Below are positions 22,284 to 34,092 of a stretch of 64,000 bases of DNA, in pieces. Made by a program: the position numbers and the translations under genes. Positions within the stretch are counted from its first letter, which is position 1, and each line of letters starts with the position of its first letter. The stretch is from contig NC_030817.1 of assembly GCF_001704415.2 (NCBI RefSeq), positions 54,359,550-54,423,549 of the forward strand, in the 5' to 3' direction. A model generated the notes under the pieces. The model was not told the origin of the DNA. It did not search any database and worked only from the letters and a program-made list of their open reading frames with translations. Origin of the DNA: Capra hircus. Its lineage: Eukaryota; Chordata; Mammalia; Artiodactyla; Bovidae.

Positions 22284-22430
22284 TGTGTGTGTGTGTATGC
22301 ATGCTAAGTTACTTCAGTAGTGTCCGACTCTTTGTGACCCCAGGGACTGTAACCCGCCAGGCTCCTGTGTCCGTGAGATTCTCCGGGCAAGAATACTGGA
22401 GTGCGTTGTCATGCCCTTCTCAAAGGAAGC
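22284..22430 (-). mobile_element. BovA monomer with a short (GT)n lead
   Basis: After a short GT run, the plus strand reads 'gctaagttacttcagtagtg' and one BovA unit to 'gtcatgcccttctcaaagg'. No tRNA-like head is present. Confidence 0.85.
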
Positions 22431-22689
22431 GTGGTAGGTCCGTGTAAACACTGAACAAAGGAAGCAAAAAGAAAACAGATGAGAAAGAAGGACCAGAGAA
22501 CCTGATGGTACATCCAAATGGAAAGGAAGAGAAAGAGCTTAAACAGGAGGTAGGCAGCAGGCTTGGTAGCAGAAGGACTGGGTGGAGTAAGAATTGAAAA
22601 GTGGCCTTGGATGAGGTAAGAGGTTTAGGATCTGACTTGTCTCTGGGCACTTGTTTTCAGAACACAAGCATCTCCTTAGGAAAATAAAA
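22431..22689. other. Unclassified
   Basis: Purine-rich, no gene seen. Confidence 0.35.
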
Positions 22690-22815
22690 CATAATAAAAG
22701 TAACAGTAGCTGTTATTTATTGGATGTCTAGTGTGTCAAGCATTGTGCTAGATGCTTTATGTACATTATTTTAGTTGGTCCCCCAGATGATCCAGTGAGA
22801 AACATGTTAGCGTTA
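22690..22815 (-). mobile_element. MIR SINE remnant
   Basis: Complement of the MIR 3' part: 'gctgttatttattggatgtc', 'caagcattgtgctagatgc', 'ttatgtacattattttag'. Confidence 0.65.
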
Positions 22816-23706
22816 CAACCCTGGCTTGTCCTTTCTCCCTCTAGTTGTTTCCAACATTCAGACTACTAAGTATGTGAAAATTTTCTCTCTGTGTTTTCTT
22901 TCACTTTGTCTACTTCCCTCTTTGTCTCCTGGTCCCAACTCTGCTGTCATTTTCATAGCCAGGTGCTTAGGGCCTTAAGATACCCACACGAAATTCCACT
23001 AGGTCTGCCTGCCTATCCCAACCTCATTCTATTAAGCTAATTGCCACTAAAGTTTAGATGACTAGTGGATTCTTATCTCTCCCAAGGACCACTTTATTAT
23101 AATAGAGTACTCTTGGAGAAATATTTAAGGTATTCTTTTAACCCTGTAAGTGAATCTCTGATGACACAATGTCAAGCAGAGATGCAAGGTATTTTTAAAG
23201 GCTATATGATTTACTAGACATCTGAAATTAATCCACACCTAGACCTCTATGAATTCAACCTATTGGAAGATTGACCCCTTGCTGGTCATCTAGTCTTCTT
23301 TCTCCCACACCACACACACTTCTGTATTAAAATTCTATGTTCACACATAGAAGGTGGGTAGACAAACAATTTACTTTGTATATAGATAGCAGTTCTCTCC
23401 ACTGTCAATGACATTACCCTGTTTCCATGGAATCCTTGGGAACCGAGAAAGCTGAGCTGTTCCCAGGATGTGGTAAGTAAGGGCAACTGTTCTCTTCCTC
23501 TCTTCTACTGTGGAATGATTGAGAGTAACTGGGAGAAAGGTGGTTGGGTGAAACCAGCTTTTTGAATGTGTCTTTTATACAAAGCCCAAGAACCATGAGA
23601 AGTCTTCTGACAATAATGATTAGTTGACCTGTACTTCATTGAAGGTGCAATCAGAGTTGTCATGTGACACATGGGGAGTTTTTTCCTAGCCATAAATGAG
23701 TTCTCA
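22816..23706. other. Mostly unclassified; weak L2 resemblance at about 22840-23120
   Basis: The pyrimidine-rich start resembles sense L2 ORF2 but the match is too weak to call. Three short minus-strand frames at 23286-23693 have no domain. Confidence 0.3.
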
Positions 23707-23715
23707 GGAGCTCCA

Positions 23716-23936
23716 CGAGCTTCCCAGGTGGCTCAGTGGTAAAGAATCCACTTGACCATATAGGAAACAAGGGTTTGATCCCTGAGTTGGGAAGATTCCC
23801 TGGAGGAAAAAATGGCAGTCCACTCCAGTATTCTTGTTTGGAAAATACCATGGACAGAGGAGCCTGGTGGGCTACAGTCCACAGGGGTCACAGAGTCAGA
23901 CATGACTACACAACTGAGCACAGATGGGAGCTCCAT
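23716..23936 (+). mobile_element. Bov-tA SINE with perfect 9-bp TSD
   Basis: Head 'cttcccaggtggctcagtgg', B-box-like 'gggtttgatccc', and BovA body to 'catgactacacaactgagc'. 'ggagctcca' occurs at 23707-23715 and 23937-23945. Open frames on both strands here are chance frames. Confidence 0.95.
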
Positions 23937-23945
23937 GTAGAATTT

Positions 23946-24302
23946 AACTATCTTCTCCAAGACCATTTCCTTCTCTAGTGGAAATCTTCTCACTCCAACA
24001 TGGATGGGGATTCCTAGTTATCACCTCACTCCTGGATTACACCTCGTGGTCTAAGTCATTTGTATTGATATTTTGGCTGAACTGTCTACTTGGCTTTTGA
24101 TTTGAGTTTTATCCATCACTATTGTTTCTTGGGTCTTCTGTATTTCTATTCTCTATAAATGTGAAGACTGGTCTCACTTTACTTCTGTCCAGAATAAGCT
24201 TCTGGGATTCCAGTGTCCTGGGCTCTCACTTGTCCAAGAGGAGGATTTTGACAGGATTCTGCAAAATTTTTTTTCTTTCTCTCACACTACAACAAGAATC
24301 GA
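23946..24302. other. Unique sequence, no gene seen
   Basis: A 65-residue plus-strand frame (24122-24319) has no domain. Confidence 0.35.
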
Positions 24303-24335
24303 TTAGTCAAGTTGACTAAGTGCTGCTTAGTCAAC
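24303..24335. other. Overlapping perfect inverted repeats
   Basis: 'ttagtcaa' (24303-24310), one base, 'ttgactaa' (24312-24319) form one palindrome. 'gttgactaag' (24311-24320), a 5-base loop and 'cttagtcaac' (24326-24335) form a second. They share the middle arm, so two different hairpins compete. The arm 'TGACTAA' resembles an AP-1-like site; that role is only inference. Confidence 0.8.
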
Positions 24336-24824
24336 AAAAGACACAGAGTGCTGCTTAAGCCAGTATCTTAGTGGGTAATTTTTGCTCAGTCTTTCCTCCT
24401 AGACAAAAGGACAGTCAGAACTCAGAGCTTGAGCTGGATATGGGGATACAGTGGGACAAGACCCCCAAACTGTTAGCATAAAACTGAATATTGCGTGTCA
24501 GAGTGTCCAGCCTCAGTTGAAATTAGAAACGAAGCTGTTAAAAGGACCAAGATGAAAGTCAGCATAGCTGGGCCGAGAGAAAGAATCCAGGTACAAAGTA
24601 ATAAATCTGAGGATATCTAATAGAGAAGGAGGAGACTGGAGACCAACTCTTAGCTGCTAAAGGGAATCTGCAGGGTGCCTGTAGCCTCAGATATGCAAGT
24701 ACAGAGTTTGTTAAAGAGGCCAAATTGGTACAAATAGGCATGTCACTGAGAGATCCATGTACGGTGGTTTTTAAACTCTGGATTTGATTAGAAAAGATCT
24801 TATTAGGTACCTATTGTAAGTGTA

Positions 24825-25965
24825 TGAATGAGTTAGTGACTGCTCTGTAACAAACCACCCAAATACTCAGTGACTTAAAACAATTTATTTTATAAATGTA
24901 TGAATGACATCAGTCAGTTCAGTCACTCAGTCGTGTCCAGCTCTTTGCGACCCCATGAATCGCAGCACACCAGGCCTCCCTGTCCATCACCATTTCCCGG
25001 AGTTCACTCAAACTCACGTCCATCGAGTCAGTGATGCCATCCAGCCATCTCATCCTCGGTTGTCCCCTTCTCCTCCTGCCCCTAATCCCTCCTAGCATCA
25101 GAGTCTTTTCCAATGAGTCAACTCTTCCCATGAGGTGGCCAAAGTATTGGAGTTTCAGCCTCAGGATCAGTCCTTCCAATGAGCATCCAGGACTGATCTC
25201 CTTTAGGATGGACTGGTTGGATCTCCTTGCAGTCCAAGGGACTCTCAAGAGTCTTCTCCAACACCACAGTTCAAAAGCATCAGTTCTTTGGTGCTCAGCT
25301 TTCTTCACAGTCCAACTCTCACATCCATACATGACCACTGGAAAAACCATAGCCTTGACTAGACAGACCTTTGTTGGCAAAGTAATATCTCTGCTTTTGA
25401 ATATGCTGTCTAGGTTGGTCATAACTTTCCTTCCAAGGAGTAAGTGTCTTTTAATTTCATGGCTGCAATCACCACCTGCAGTGATTTTGGAGTCCCCAAA
25501 ATGACATATATCACTATAATTAATGCTTATGGTGGTTGGTTAAGGTAGGCTGAGCTTAGCTAACCGGCTCTGTCCATCCTGGTTGGACTTACTCATGTGT
25601 CGATGGGACAGGGGAGTGGTGGGACTTCTGCTCTAAGCTTGGGGACCTTTGTTAGGACAATTCCACTCCAGACATCTCTTATCCTACTCCTGAGACTAGC
25701 AGCTTAATCCAGCATGTTCTCATGGTGATGTGAGAGGGGCAAGAGCAGAGCAGAAAGACATAAGGTCTCTTGAGGCCACAGGTGGGAAGTGGTACATGTC
25801 TCAATCTGCCCTCATTTTATTGACCAAAGTGTATCACAGGACCACCTTCAAGACCAGAGATAAGCAAGTATATCCTGTTCACAGCAGGAGAGCATTGTAA
25901 AGATTCATAGCAAGGAATGTGAATTCAGGGAAGGGTGAAGGATTGGAGGCAATAACACAATCTAC
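24825..25965 (-). mobile_element. Old LTR-like repeat split by BovB
   Basis: Left part (to about 24902) has 'ctctgtaacaaaccacccaa' and 'actcagtgacttaaaacaat'. After the BovB, the right part has 'aggctgagcttagctaacc', 'ttctcatggtgatgtgagag' and ends near 'gaggcaataacacaatctac'. The ends read like an old mammalian LTR in reverse orientation. Family not assigned. Confidence 0.45.
24911..25499 (-). mobile_element. 5'-truncated BovB LINE with 8-bp TSD; ORF2 end open
   Basis: The minus strand holds about 590 bp of the BovB 3' part. A 167-residue frame (25422-24919) runs from '[16 protein letters not shown]' through '[15 protein letters not shown]' to '[10 protein letters not shown]', the last part of ORF2 beyond the RT core, with no internal stop. 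The rest of ORF2 is missing, so it is a fragment. 'aatgacat' at 24903-24910 and 25500-25507 is the TSD. Confidence 0.95.
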
Positions 25966-27169
25966 ACAATGTGAGAGGCACTCATCTAAGAACTCCAAAA
26001 CTCTCAGATGCTTAATCATGGGGAGGCATTATTGCATTGATCCCAGAAATAGCCCCGAATGCTTACATCTGTCAATAAGGATGACACAGCCACTAAGTGG
26101 CAAATCATGAATTTCAACCTATGCCTTTCCAGTTTAAAATCTGAAATCTTTCCACCATGAGATAAGAATTCACCAAACTATCTTGCATTCCAGTTAATTT
26201 TTACACAGAATATATATATACAAACATATATGTTACGTTCGAAACTTTAACAATTCAATAAAAAAGGTTGAAATTAAAGTGAAAATTAAAACAAGCCCAA
26301 TTTCATTGTATGTTCTTCCTATTTGCTAGGAATCTCCACGGATCTGTTCAATAGTTTCTGTAATTTATTCTTTGCTCTTAGAATATTCTAGAAAGTTAAT
26401 AAGAACTTTCCTGATGATAATTTTTCTTGTCATTTATATATAAATATATAGAGTTGATATTCAATATGTTTTAACATGGAACTCATTAGGAAGGCAATTC
26501 TTTCACAGCATGAAAAACATTTCATTACTTAAAAGAAAATTTTCCCACACCTTAGCATTAAGTAAAGAAATTAGCTATCAAGATATCCCTTTAAAATACT
26601 TTCAGAGGGTTCATATAAAGTCCTCCTGCCATAGCCAAGCCTGTGGAAACTGTAACAACTAGAGTGGATTTAGAGAATGATGGCCTGAGTCATCATGCTC
26701 AAAAGGATTATTCCTTTAGACAAATGAGTTTTCTCTATGTCAAGGCAAACAAACAATGGAGCTTCTCAATTATTTCTCAGACATCTTCTGAGAAATAACA
26801 AGATGATGGATCTCAGCAGCCACTAATTGACCAAGCCAAGAAATGACAAAGAATCTCTGCTGACTAAGCTCCTGGTCATCTGTGAATTCTTACCAGGGTA
26901 GAACTTGGTATCATCCATCAGTTATAGCAAGCCTCATTTCTACTCTCTACTAACCCTGTGTTAGAGCCTGAGACCAAGACCAAATCCATTTTCACATATG
27001 AACTTGGCAAAATTATCTATAAAATGACAGTCTAAGGGGTGACTTGTGCAAAAGACAATTCAGAGTATAGCATGGCGAACTGAGCTAAGCGTCAAGAAAC
27101 CTGAGTTCTGGTTTAACTGTTAAATAGCAGTGAAACCTGAAGTATATCACTTCCCTTTAATTATATGTC
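25966..27169. other. Unique AT-rich sequence, no gene seen
   Basis: Over 1.1 kb without a substantial open frame or a named repeat. Short AT palindromes occur around 26210-26235. Confidence 0.45.
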
Positions 27170-27370
27170 AGGCCCTGAGGCTCAAATGGTAAAGAATCCA
27201 CCTGCAATGCATAAGACCTGGGTTTGATCCCTGGGTTGGGAAGATCCCTTGGAGAAGGGCATGGCAACCCATTCCAGTATTCTAGCCTAGAGAATCTCCA
27301 TGAACAGAGGAGGGCTACAGTCCATGAGGTTGCAAAGAGTTAAACATGACTGAGCAACTAAGCACAACAG
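27170..27370 (+). mobile_element. Bov-tA SINE
   Basis: Head 'ccctgaggctcaaatggtaa' with B-box-like 'gggtttgatccc', then the BovA body to 'catgactgagcaactaagc'. No TSD seen. Confidence 0.92.
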
Positions 27371-27407
27371 AGAATAAAAAGCTAACACCTTAGAACTGAA
27401 TAGTCCT

Positions 27408-27433
27408 GACTTCCACTTCCACTTCCACTTCAA
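27408..27433 (+). repeat. (CTTCCA)n short tandem repeat
   Basis: About four units of 'cttcca' in a row. Confidence 0.85.
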
Positions 27434-28479
27434 CACAAAGAGCTGGGAGTTCTTGGGCTATTACTCAATCTCCTTGACCCTCTGCTTACTCATTTATTTA
27501 ACAGATAAAACACCCACTTTTCCTTTCCCAGGTGGCTGAGAAGAGTTGCTGTTCAATAACTGTTAGTTTGCTCCTTCACTCCAATTATTCTATAATGGTG
27601 GACGTGTGCGCTCAGTCACTTAGTCTATAACAATAGTGTTCTGTAATTCTAAAAACTAACTGTTGGATGGTTTGAATTATTCTCTTAATCATAAGACATT
27701 TCCTTCTAACAAGTCACTAGCAATAATACTTCATAGCACATCTCTTTTTAAGACCTTTCCCTATTGGATTCTGCTCTATCCATTTGCTAAAAGATATTCT
27801 TATTGTAGACTTTCTCATAGAAATAATCTCAATCAGTGGGAAAACAATCTGGGAATTTGTCCATCCTTTGATCCATCTACAGGTTCTTCATATACTTACA
27901 TCTCACAAAATGGTACAAGATCACAGTAGGTTTCACTCAGTAGTAAAACTAAGAGCTGCACTGACCAACAATGCTTTGGTCAGTCTTATCTGAAAAATAT
28001 GCAGGAAAACTCACATTTGGAAAAGAAAGTCTGACATTTATCTTTCTCTTAATTGTTACATCCCTTAAAAGTTTTAGGGGAAAGGATTATCCTTTGACAT
28101 CAATGTCAGTTTTGAAAAATAAAATACATTTGGATTCAGAAGAGTTTTGGTTTGCACCTAACTTGTCAGTTCTGCTGGTCTGGATCCCAGGGATTTGGGG
28201 AGGTACTGCAGGAAGGAACAAAAGACACAGAAAGTACATCTATCTGATTGGCAGGTGCAGTAAGCACTTACTTTCAGCATTATGCGGCTTCCTTTGGGTT
28301 AACTATCCAAAGGCAAATATTTATTAGTGGTCTGCAATACATGGCAAACTATAGATAGGATTTACATGGAAATTTTACATATGTTGTCTCATTTGACTCT
28401 CACATTTATAGAGCAGTGATGGTGAGAGAGGAAATGAACATGCAATTGATCATTATAACTTAATAATCTGTCATGTATT
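27434..28479. other. Unique sequence, no gene seen
   Basis: A 118-residue plus-strand frame (27971-28327) and smaller ones lack domains. Near 27608-27625 a phrase 'gcgctcagtcacttagtc' resembles a scrap of BovA. Confidence 0.35.
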
Positions 28480-28670
28480 AATACTGCTAACAACTAACAA
28501 TGATACTCTTAACATTAAGGCCTTTATTGCATGCCAGGTACTAATGCTAAGATATTTACTTCCAGGGTCACACTTAGTCCTCCCATGAGGCTATCACTCC
28601 TATTTAGAAAGGAAGACTCTCCAAAGTCACTCAGCTAATAAATTTGTAAAACTAGTGCTGTCTAACACCA
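28480..28670 (-). mobile_element. MIR SINE
   Basis: Complement of MIR: 'cctttattgcatgccaggta', 'cctcccatgaggctatcact', 'caaagtcactcagctaataa'. Confidence 0.7.
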
Positions 28671-30039
28671 AATACAGAAAAATTTATTAAGGAAAACACT
28701 GGGGGTTGGGGAACTCCTAATTTTATATAGAGAGTAAATATGAAGGTAAGAACTGTGCCTTTCATGTCAATACCATTGTTAATTTCAATTCACCAAACCC
28801 TGGCTTACTTTACCCTGGCAAAGAACATAGAAATCCTTTTGCTGGGAAAAGAAGCAGTTAAAGTGGGACGTAAATATGTGGGCAGGTATCATGTAGTCAA
28901 AAATACTCAGGTCAATTTTTCAGGGTGATCTCATGCTTTCAACTTAGGAATATATTAATGTATACCATAATTTCTCCCAGTACTTGAAGAGATCTTTAAG
29001 TCACATATAAAAAGAGGCATACATAAGGAAAGGTTGAATCATATGGAACTCCCAAGTTCCAACCATTTTCAACCTATAAAAATGGCAGATTTATAATGTT
29101 CAAGTTGAAAACAACATATTCCTGAATGTGTACAGTAATTCAACTTGATCTTAAAATCCACTAAAACAAAGCAAATAGATTGTTCTAAATACATAAACCT
29201 AAGAAGAAGGGAAAACAGGAGAAGCAACAATAATTCAAAAGTTTGAAGGTGGAAAAGCAAGCAGATGAGTGATAACGCATCTAGAACCTGTGACGAAACT
29301 GTAAGATGAAGTAAGGAAACCTGACAACCAACCAAAGGTGTACTGTAGAATCTTTAAAAGGCTCAGGAACTAATAACACCAGGACTTCTGGAACTAGGAG
29401 TGAAGAGGTAGAAAGGTAAAATCAAATGACTGTCAAAAGCATTTTTTTTAAAGGAGTTCCCTTCCCTATTCCACATTCCTGGGTGACAAGTCCTTCCCCA
29501 TTTCATGAAATGTTTGAAGGTTTACTCTCTGCAAAAGATTTTTTAAAAGGTCTGCAAACATGGCATAGACAAGCACAGTGGATGGTGTTGAGTGGTTAAT
29601 CACATACCCAATGCCGAGAACTTTCAACACTCTTCTGTGGTTCAATTTAGAATGCTGGTGGCAAGGTTTTGCCCTCCAGGCAGGGTATTGGAACAGTATT
29701 CCCTGGAGTATGAGACAAGCCCAAGGGAAAACACAGAAAAATAATCATATCAGAGGTTCCCCTAAAGAGCTCACCCACAAAATGCTACTGCGGATCTCAC
29801 ATTTAATCAACTACCTTATTTCCCATAACTGTGAAAAAATAAGATAGTGAGGACAGCCTAATAACATGTGAGACACATAATAACATGTGAGGACAGCCTC
29901 TAACACAGAAGACTGAGGCCAAAGCAGACAAACAGAACAATGCAAATCAGAAGAGGCAGATTATACAGGGAGAAAAGAACAACAAACATATCATAAATCA
30001 TCATCATTCATTGCAGAAATAAGGAAAGATAGTACATCC
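28671..30039. other. A-rich, unclassified; no gene seen
   Basis: Frames at 28740-28928, 29069-29335 (minus) and 29578-29847 have no domain. The A-rich composition from about 29860 suggests the edge of the L1-like remnant that follows. Confidence 0.35.
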
Positions 30040-30700
30040 ACAAAACTAGAACAGAATGCTGTGTAAAAGGAACAATTAGAATACTGCCCCCCAACACATA
30101 TACAACAGACATGAAAATCAAAAACATAATAGCAGAAATGGAAAAAATCTCAGTAAAGGCAAATTCTGAAAAGATTTTTAAAATTAGAGAGTCAACTTGT
30201 TTCAAGATGCAAAAAACAGTTGGCCTATACAGAAGAGAATAAATTAGGAAAGGAAATAATAATACCATTCGAATATTTCTTATAATCGAAGGATAAGAAT
30301 CTCCAAATTAAAAGGGTCCCTGGAGGATGCAGTATGAGAAACTGGGTTCTCGCCAGTGGATACTCTTGTGACATTTTAGGGTGTTTGGCTCAAAGAAAAG
30401 TTCCTCCAAGCTGATGGTAACAACAAACAAATACCCAAAAAGAAGAATCAGAATAACTTCAGATGTCTAACCAGAATCATGAAAAACTCAAAGGTAGGAA
30501 ATCCAACTCAGGAGAAAAACCAAAACAAATTTCTAGTATGGCACTGTTCCACTTGTCTGGACAGCACTTAGCTGCAATAGGAGGAAGATAAAGGTATTCT
30601 AGATGGATATATCCAAGCAAAAAAATTAAAATGTTTAAATTTCTTGATATGGTTGACTGTGTAGAAGGTTATATTGAAAAACTTTGAGAAAATGTGGGGG
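30040..30700 (+). mobile_element. Ancient HAL1/L1 ORF1-type remnant
   Basis: A-rich sense-strand sequence follows the HAL1/L1 ORF1 order: 'gtgtaaaaggaacaattaga', 'aaaaatctcagtaaaggc', 'aagaatctccaaattaaaag', and 'aagaagaatcagaataactt'. All frames are broken. The match is by pattern, and edges are rough. Confidence 0.5.
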
Positions 30701-30843
30701 AAATTAGCAATTCATGCAAAGGTGACTAGTAACATGAAAATACACACACTTGCACTCACACACACTCACCCATACACATCAATCCACTTCAGGAAAGACA
30801 AAGGGCAAGGAAGACAGCAAATGCAGAGTAGTATTCTACAATA

Positions 30844-31036
30844 TGGAGCTTTCCAAGTGGTACTAGCGGTGAAGACACAGGCTCAGTCCCTGGGTTGGGA
30901 AGATCCCCTGGAGAGGGCAAGGCAACCTACTCCAGTATTCTCGCCTAGAGAATCCCACAGACAGAGGAGCCTGACAGGCTGCAGTCCATAGGGTCACACA
31001 GAGTTGGACCTGACTGAAGCGACTTAGCATGTATGC
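30844..31036 (+). mobile_element. Bov-tA SINE with 11-bp TSD
   Basis: A shortened head 'ctttccaagtggtactagcg', 'caggctcagtccctgggttg' and a BovA body to 'tgactgaagcgacttagc'. The head has lost about 20 bp. 'attctacaata' occurs exactly at 30833-30843 and 31037-31047. Confidence 0.94.
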
Positions 31037-31179
31037 ATTCTACAATACAAAGCCAGAAACATGAGCACAGGAATACTGAATTCTGATTTAGCCAAATGCA
31101 ATGGGGCAGGAAAAGCAGAAAAGAACTTTAGTCCTCATCTATAATAGAACGATAGAAAATAATACTTAAAAAGCATTAA

Positions 31180-31420
31180 TCCAAAGAGAGTAATATGTGC
31201 ATATTATTTAGAAATGTGTATGCTTAAATACCAAAAGATAACCTCCCCAAATCAAAATAGTTGCCTCTAAACAAGGAGACTGGAAAAACTGTGGAGTGGT
31301 GGGCCAAAGAATTACTTAGAAATTACTTAGAAATTGTTATAAGCCTTTTAGAACTATTTGACTTTCAAGCTATGTACATTCATTACTTTGATAAAATGAA
31401 TATTAAAAAAAAAAATCCAA
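31180..31420 (+). mobile_element. L1M 3'-end remnant
   Basis: 'gttgcctctaaacaaggaga', 'tggagtggtgggccaaag', and 'cattactttgataaaatgaa' followed by an A run form the pattern of old L1 3' ends. Confidence 0.5.
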
Positions 31421-32154
31421 GTTCAGTGAGCCTGGTGATACAAGCTCTTTGAAAACATTTTTCCTCTAATTTTGACACAAGCCTTTTTATCATTATCAAC
31501 ACTTACAAAATGCCCAAAATTTGCAGAGCAGTGTGTTAAGCACTGTTCCTGAAATGCAAGAATGCATCATTTTAAATAAACTCACCTTATGAAGTTCAAA
31601 GTTTGACCTTACAAGATATGTTGAAAAAGAAGGGTCAACATTTCACTGTGTATTAACCAGAGCAGCAAAGGCAGAAGCCCTTAGGCTAAAGAACATCACA
31701 CATGGGACAGCAAAGTTCGATAAAATTAATATTAATTACTAGGAGATATCTTTAAGAAAAAAAAATGTTATACTCTGTTGAGCTTTAAATCTTCATTGCT
31801 TCCTAAAGTGATCGTTGGGTCTGTGGAACTTTGTTGACAAATCATTTCACATCCTGTGGGTGGGTCTGGAACATCCTCTCTGTGCTTACAAGAACAATAA
31901 TTTTGGCAGGAAGCTGTTTGTGCACAAACTTCATTTCTCTTCGCTCTGGGTGGATGTCCCTCCAAGGGCCTTTGCTCCGGGCCAAATATGGATGGGTGAA
32001 GTCTGACATAATTCTTATTTCCGCATATGATCACTTAGGAGAGCCTTTGTCCTTCACTTTCGATTCTGAATGGTCATTTTCTGATGGTGTATCTTTAAGG
32101 ACTGCGGTTGAGAAATACTTTCCTCACATAAAAACCATTCATTTTGCTTGAACT
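31421..32154. other. Unclassified; a possible MIR scrap at about 31490-31570
   Basis: Open frames of 63-106 residues on both strands overlap at 31768-32151 without a domain. The minus-strand frame may extend the coding-like remnant described next. Confidence 0.3.
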
Positions 32155-32498
32155 TACCCTCTGCCCTTCTGTATCACATTCTTCACCACTGACCTTGTTG
32201 GGCTTGGTTTTCTTTTGTCCATTGGCTGTAAGTCCATATTCTTTTGCCTAGGTGGCTTGTTCTCTTGCATTTTATCAAATGTTTGTACATTTTGTGGGAT
32301 TTCGATCAGGTATGCAAAGGCTTCTGTAGCTAATTCTTGACCCTGATGAAAGGGTCATGGATGCCTTAGGTTCTATTATCATGTTGACAAGTTTAGTGCT
32401 GTCTTTTGCTATTCCTGCAAGCTCCTTTATTATTTTTCTTATTATCTGTCAAAGGAGTACTATCTGATGATTTTGCTGCCTTTAGGGCAATTCCTAAA
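32155..32498 (-). pseudogene. Coding-like remnant of unknown origin, two frameshifts
   Basis: Read on the minus strand, three frames join end to end. One starts at about 32500 ('TLGIALKAAKSSDSTPLTDN'). The next runs from 32433 ('KELAGIAKDSTKLVNMIIEP'). The last runs from 32339 ('QELATEAFAYLIEIPQNVQ') to a stop near 32155. Amino-acid use looks protein-like (charged, low in stops) but I do not recognise the family. The BovB at 32499 cuts it. It could be a processed pseudogene or chance. Confidence 0.3.
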
Positions 32499-32689
32499 GT
32501 TCTGAGGTCAGGGGCTTGGGCCTGGAGAGGCTACCCCACGGCTGAGTCACGGGCGGTGGCCCAGAGGAGCAACCCCACATCCAAGGAGCGGTCGCTGCCG
32601 GGGCAAAGGAGGGCCGAGAGGAGCCATCCCACGTTGAAGGTCGGGAAGGGCGGCGGTGAGGAGATACCCCTCATCCAAGGTAAGGAGCA

Positions 32690-33169
32690 GTGGCTGCGCT
32701 TTGCTGGAGCAGTCATGAAGAGATACCCCATGTCCAAGGTAAGAGAAACACAAGTAAGATGGTAGGTGTTACAAGAAGGCATCAGAGGGCAGACACACTG
32801 AAACCATACTCACAGAAAACTAGTCAATCTAATCACACTAGGACCACAGCCTTGTCTAACTCAATGAAACTAAGCCATGCCCACGGGGCAACCCAAGATG
32901 GGCAGGTCATGGTGGAGAGGTCTGACAGAATGCGGTCCACTGGAGAAGGGAATGCCAAACCACTTCAGTATTCTTGCCTTGAGAACCCCATGAACAGTAT
33001 GAAAAGGCAAAATAATAGGATACTGAAAGAGGAACTCCCCAGGTCAGTAGGTGCCCAATATGCTACTGGAGATCAGCAGAGAAATAACTCTAGAAAGAAT
33101 GAAGGGATGGAGCCAAAGCAAAAACAATACCCACTTGTGGATGTGACTGGTGATAGAAGCAAGGTCTGA
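32690..33169 (+). pseudogene. BovB ORF1-like frame, 159 residues
   Basis: An open frame from 'MAALCWSSHEEIPHVQ' to 'VVDVTGDRSKV'-like end (here 'LVDVTGDRSKV'), rich in Lys, Arg, Gln and Asn, as known just before ORF2 in BovB. It may help bind RNA, but no fold is recognised. The reading frame is whole, yet it belongs to a dead element. The same frame occurs in inverted orientation at 35712-36191 with about ten residue differences. Known for the family: RTE elements have a small or absent ORF1, so its role is unsure. Confidence 0.6.
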
Positions 33170-33214
33170 TGCTGTAAAGAGCAATATTGCATAGGAACCT
33201 GGAATGTCAGGTCC

Positions 33215-34075
33215 ATGAATCAAGGCAAATTGGAAGTGGTCAAACAGGAGATGGCAAGAGTGAATGTTGACATTCTAAGAATCAGCAAACTAAAATGGAC
33301 TGGAAGGGGTGAATTTAATTCAGATGACCATTATATCTACTACTGGGGGCAGGAATCCCTCAGAAGAAATGGAGTAGCCATCATGGTCAACAAAAGAGTC
33401 CGAAATGCAGTACTTGGATGCAATCTCAAAAATGACAGAATGATCTCTGTTCGTCTCCAAGGCAAACCATTCAATATCACAGTAATCCAAGTCTATGCCC
33501 CAACCAGTAACGCTGAAGAAGCTGAAGTTGAATGGTTCTATGAAAACCTACAAGACCTTTTAGAACTAACACCTAAAAAAGATGTCCTTTTCATTATAGG
33601 GGACTGGAATGCAAAAGTAGGAAGTCAATAAACACCTGGAGTAACAGGCAAATTTGGCCTTGGAATACGGAATGAAGCAGAGCAAAGACCGATAGAGTTT
33701 TGCCAAGAAAATGCACTGGTCATAGCAAACAGCCTCTTCCAACAACACAAGAGAAGACTCTACACATGGACATCACCAGATGGTCAACACTGAAATCACA
33801 TGGATTACATTCTTAGCAGCCAAAGATGGAGAAGCTCTATACAGCCAACAAAAACAAGACCAGGAGCTGACTGTGGCTCAGATCACGAGCTCCTTATTGC
33901 CAAATTCAGACTTAAATTGAAGAAAGTAGGGAAAACCGCTAGACTATTCAGGTATGACCTAAATCAAATCCCTTATGATTATACAGTGGAAGTGAGAAAT
34001 AGATTTCAGGACCTAGATCTGATAGAGTCCCTAATAAACAATGGACTGAGGTTCATGACATTGTACAGGGGATAG
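33215..34075 (+). pseudogene. BovB ORF2 endonuclease part, broken
   Basis: The apurinic-type endonuclease that nicks the target for reverse transcription. The frame 33215-33631 starts 'MNQGKLEVVKQEMARVN', has 'VQVYAPTS'-type motif (here 'VIQVYAPTS') near residues 89-97, and ends 'GDWNAKVGSQ' at residues 129-138, the conserved Asp/Asn site. A stop follows at 33629-33631 and another near 33793. The same frame resumes at 33800 and shows the catalytic 'GSDHELL' with His at 33884-33886. It shifts frame near 34030-34075. Confidence 0.85.
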
Positions 34076-34092
34076 GGATCAAGACCATCCCC

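Noticed and set aside
27597..27630. BovA-like phrase 'gcgctcagtcacttagtc'
   Set aside because: Too short to call an element, and no TSD or tail was seen.
32403..32436. AATAAA on the minus strand near the BovB, as a possible polyadenylation site of an antisense transcript
   Set aside because: The hexamer lies within a coding-like stretch and no A tail or downstream element supports it.
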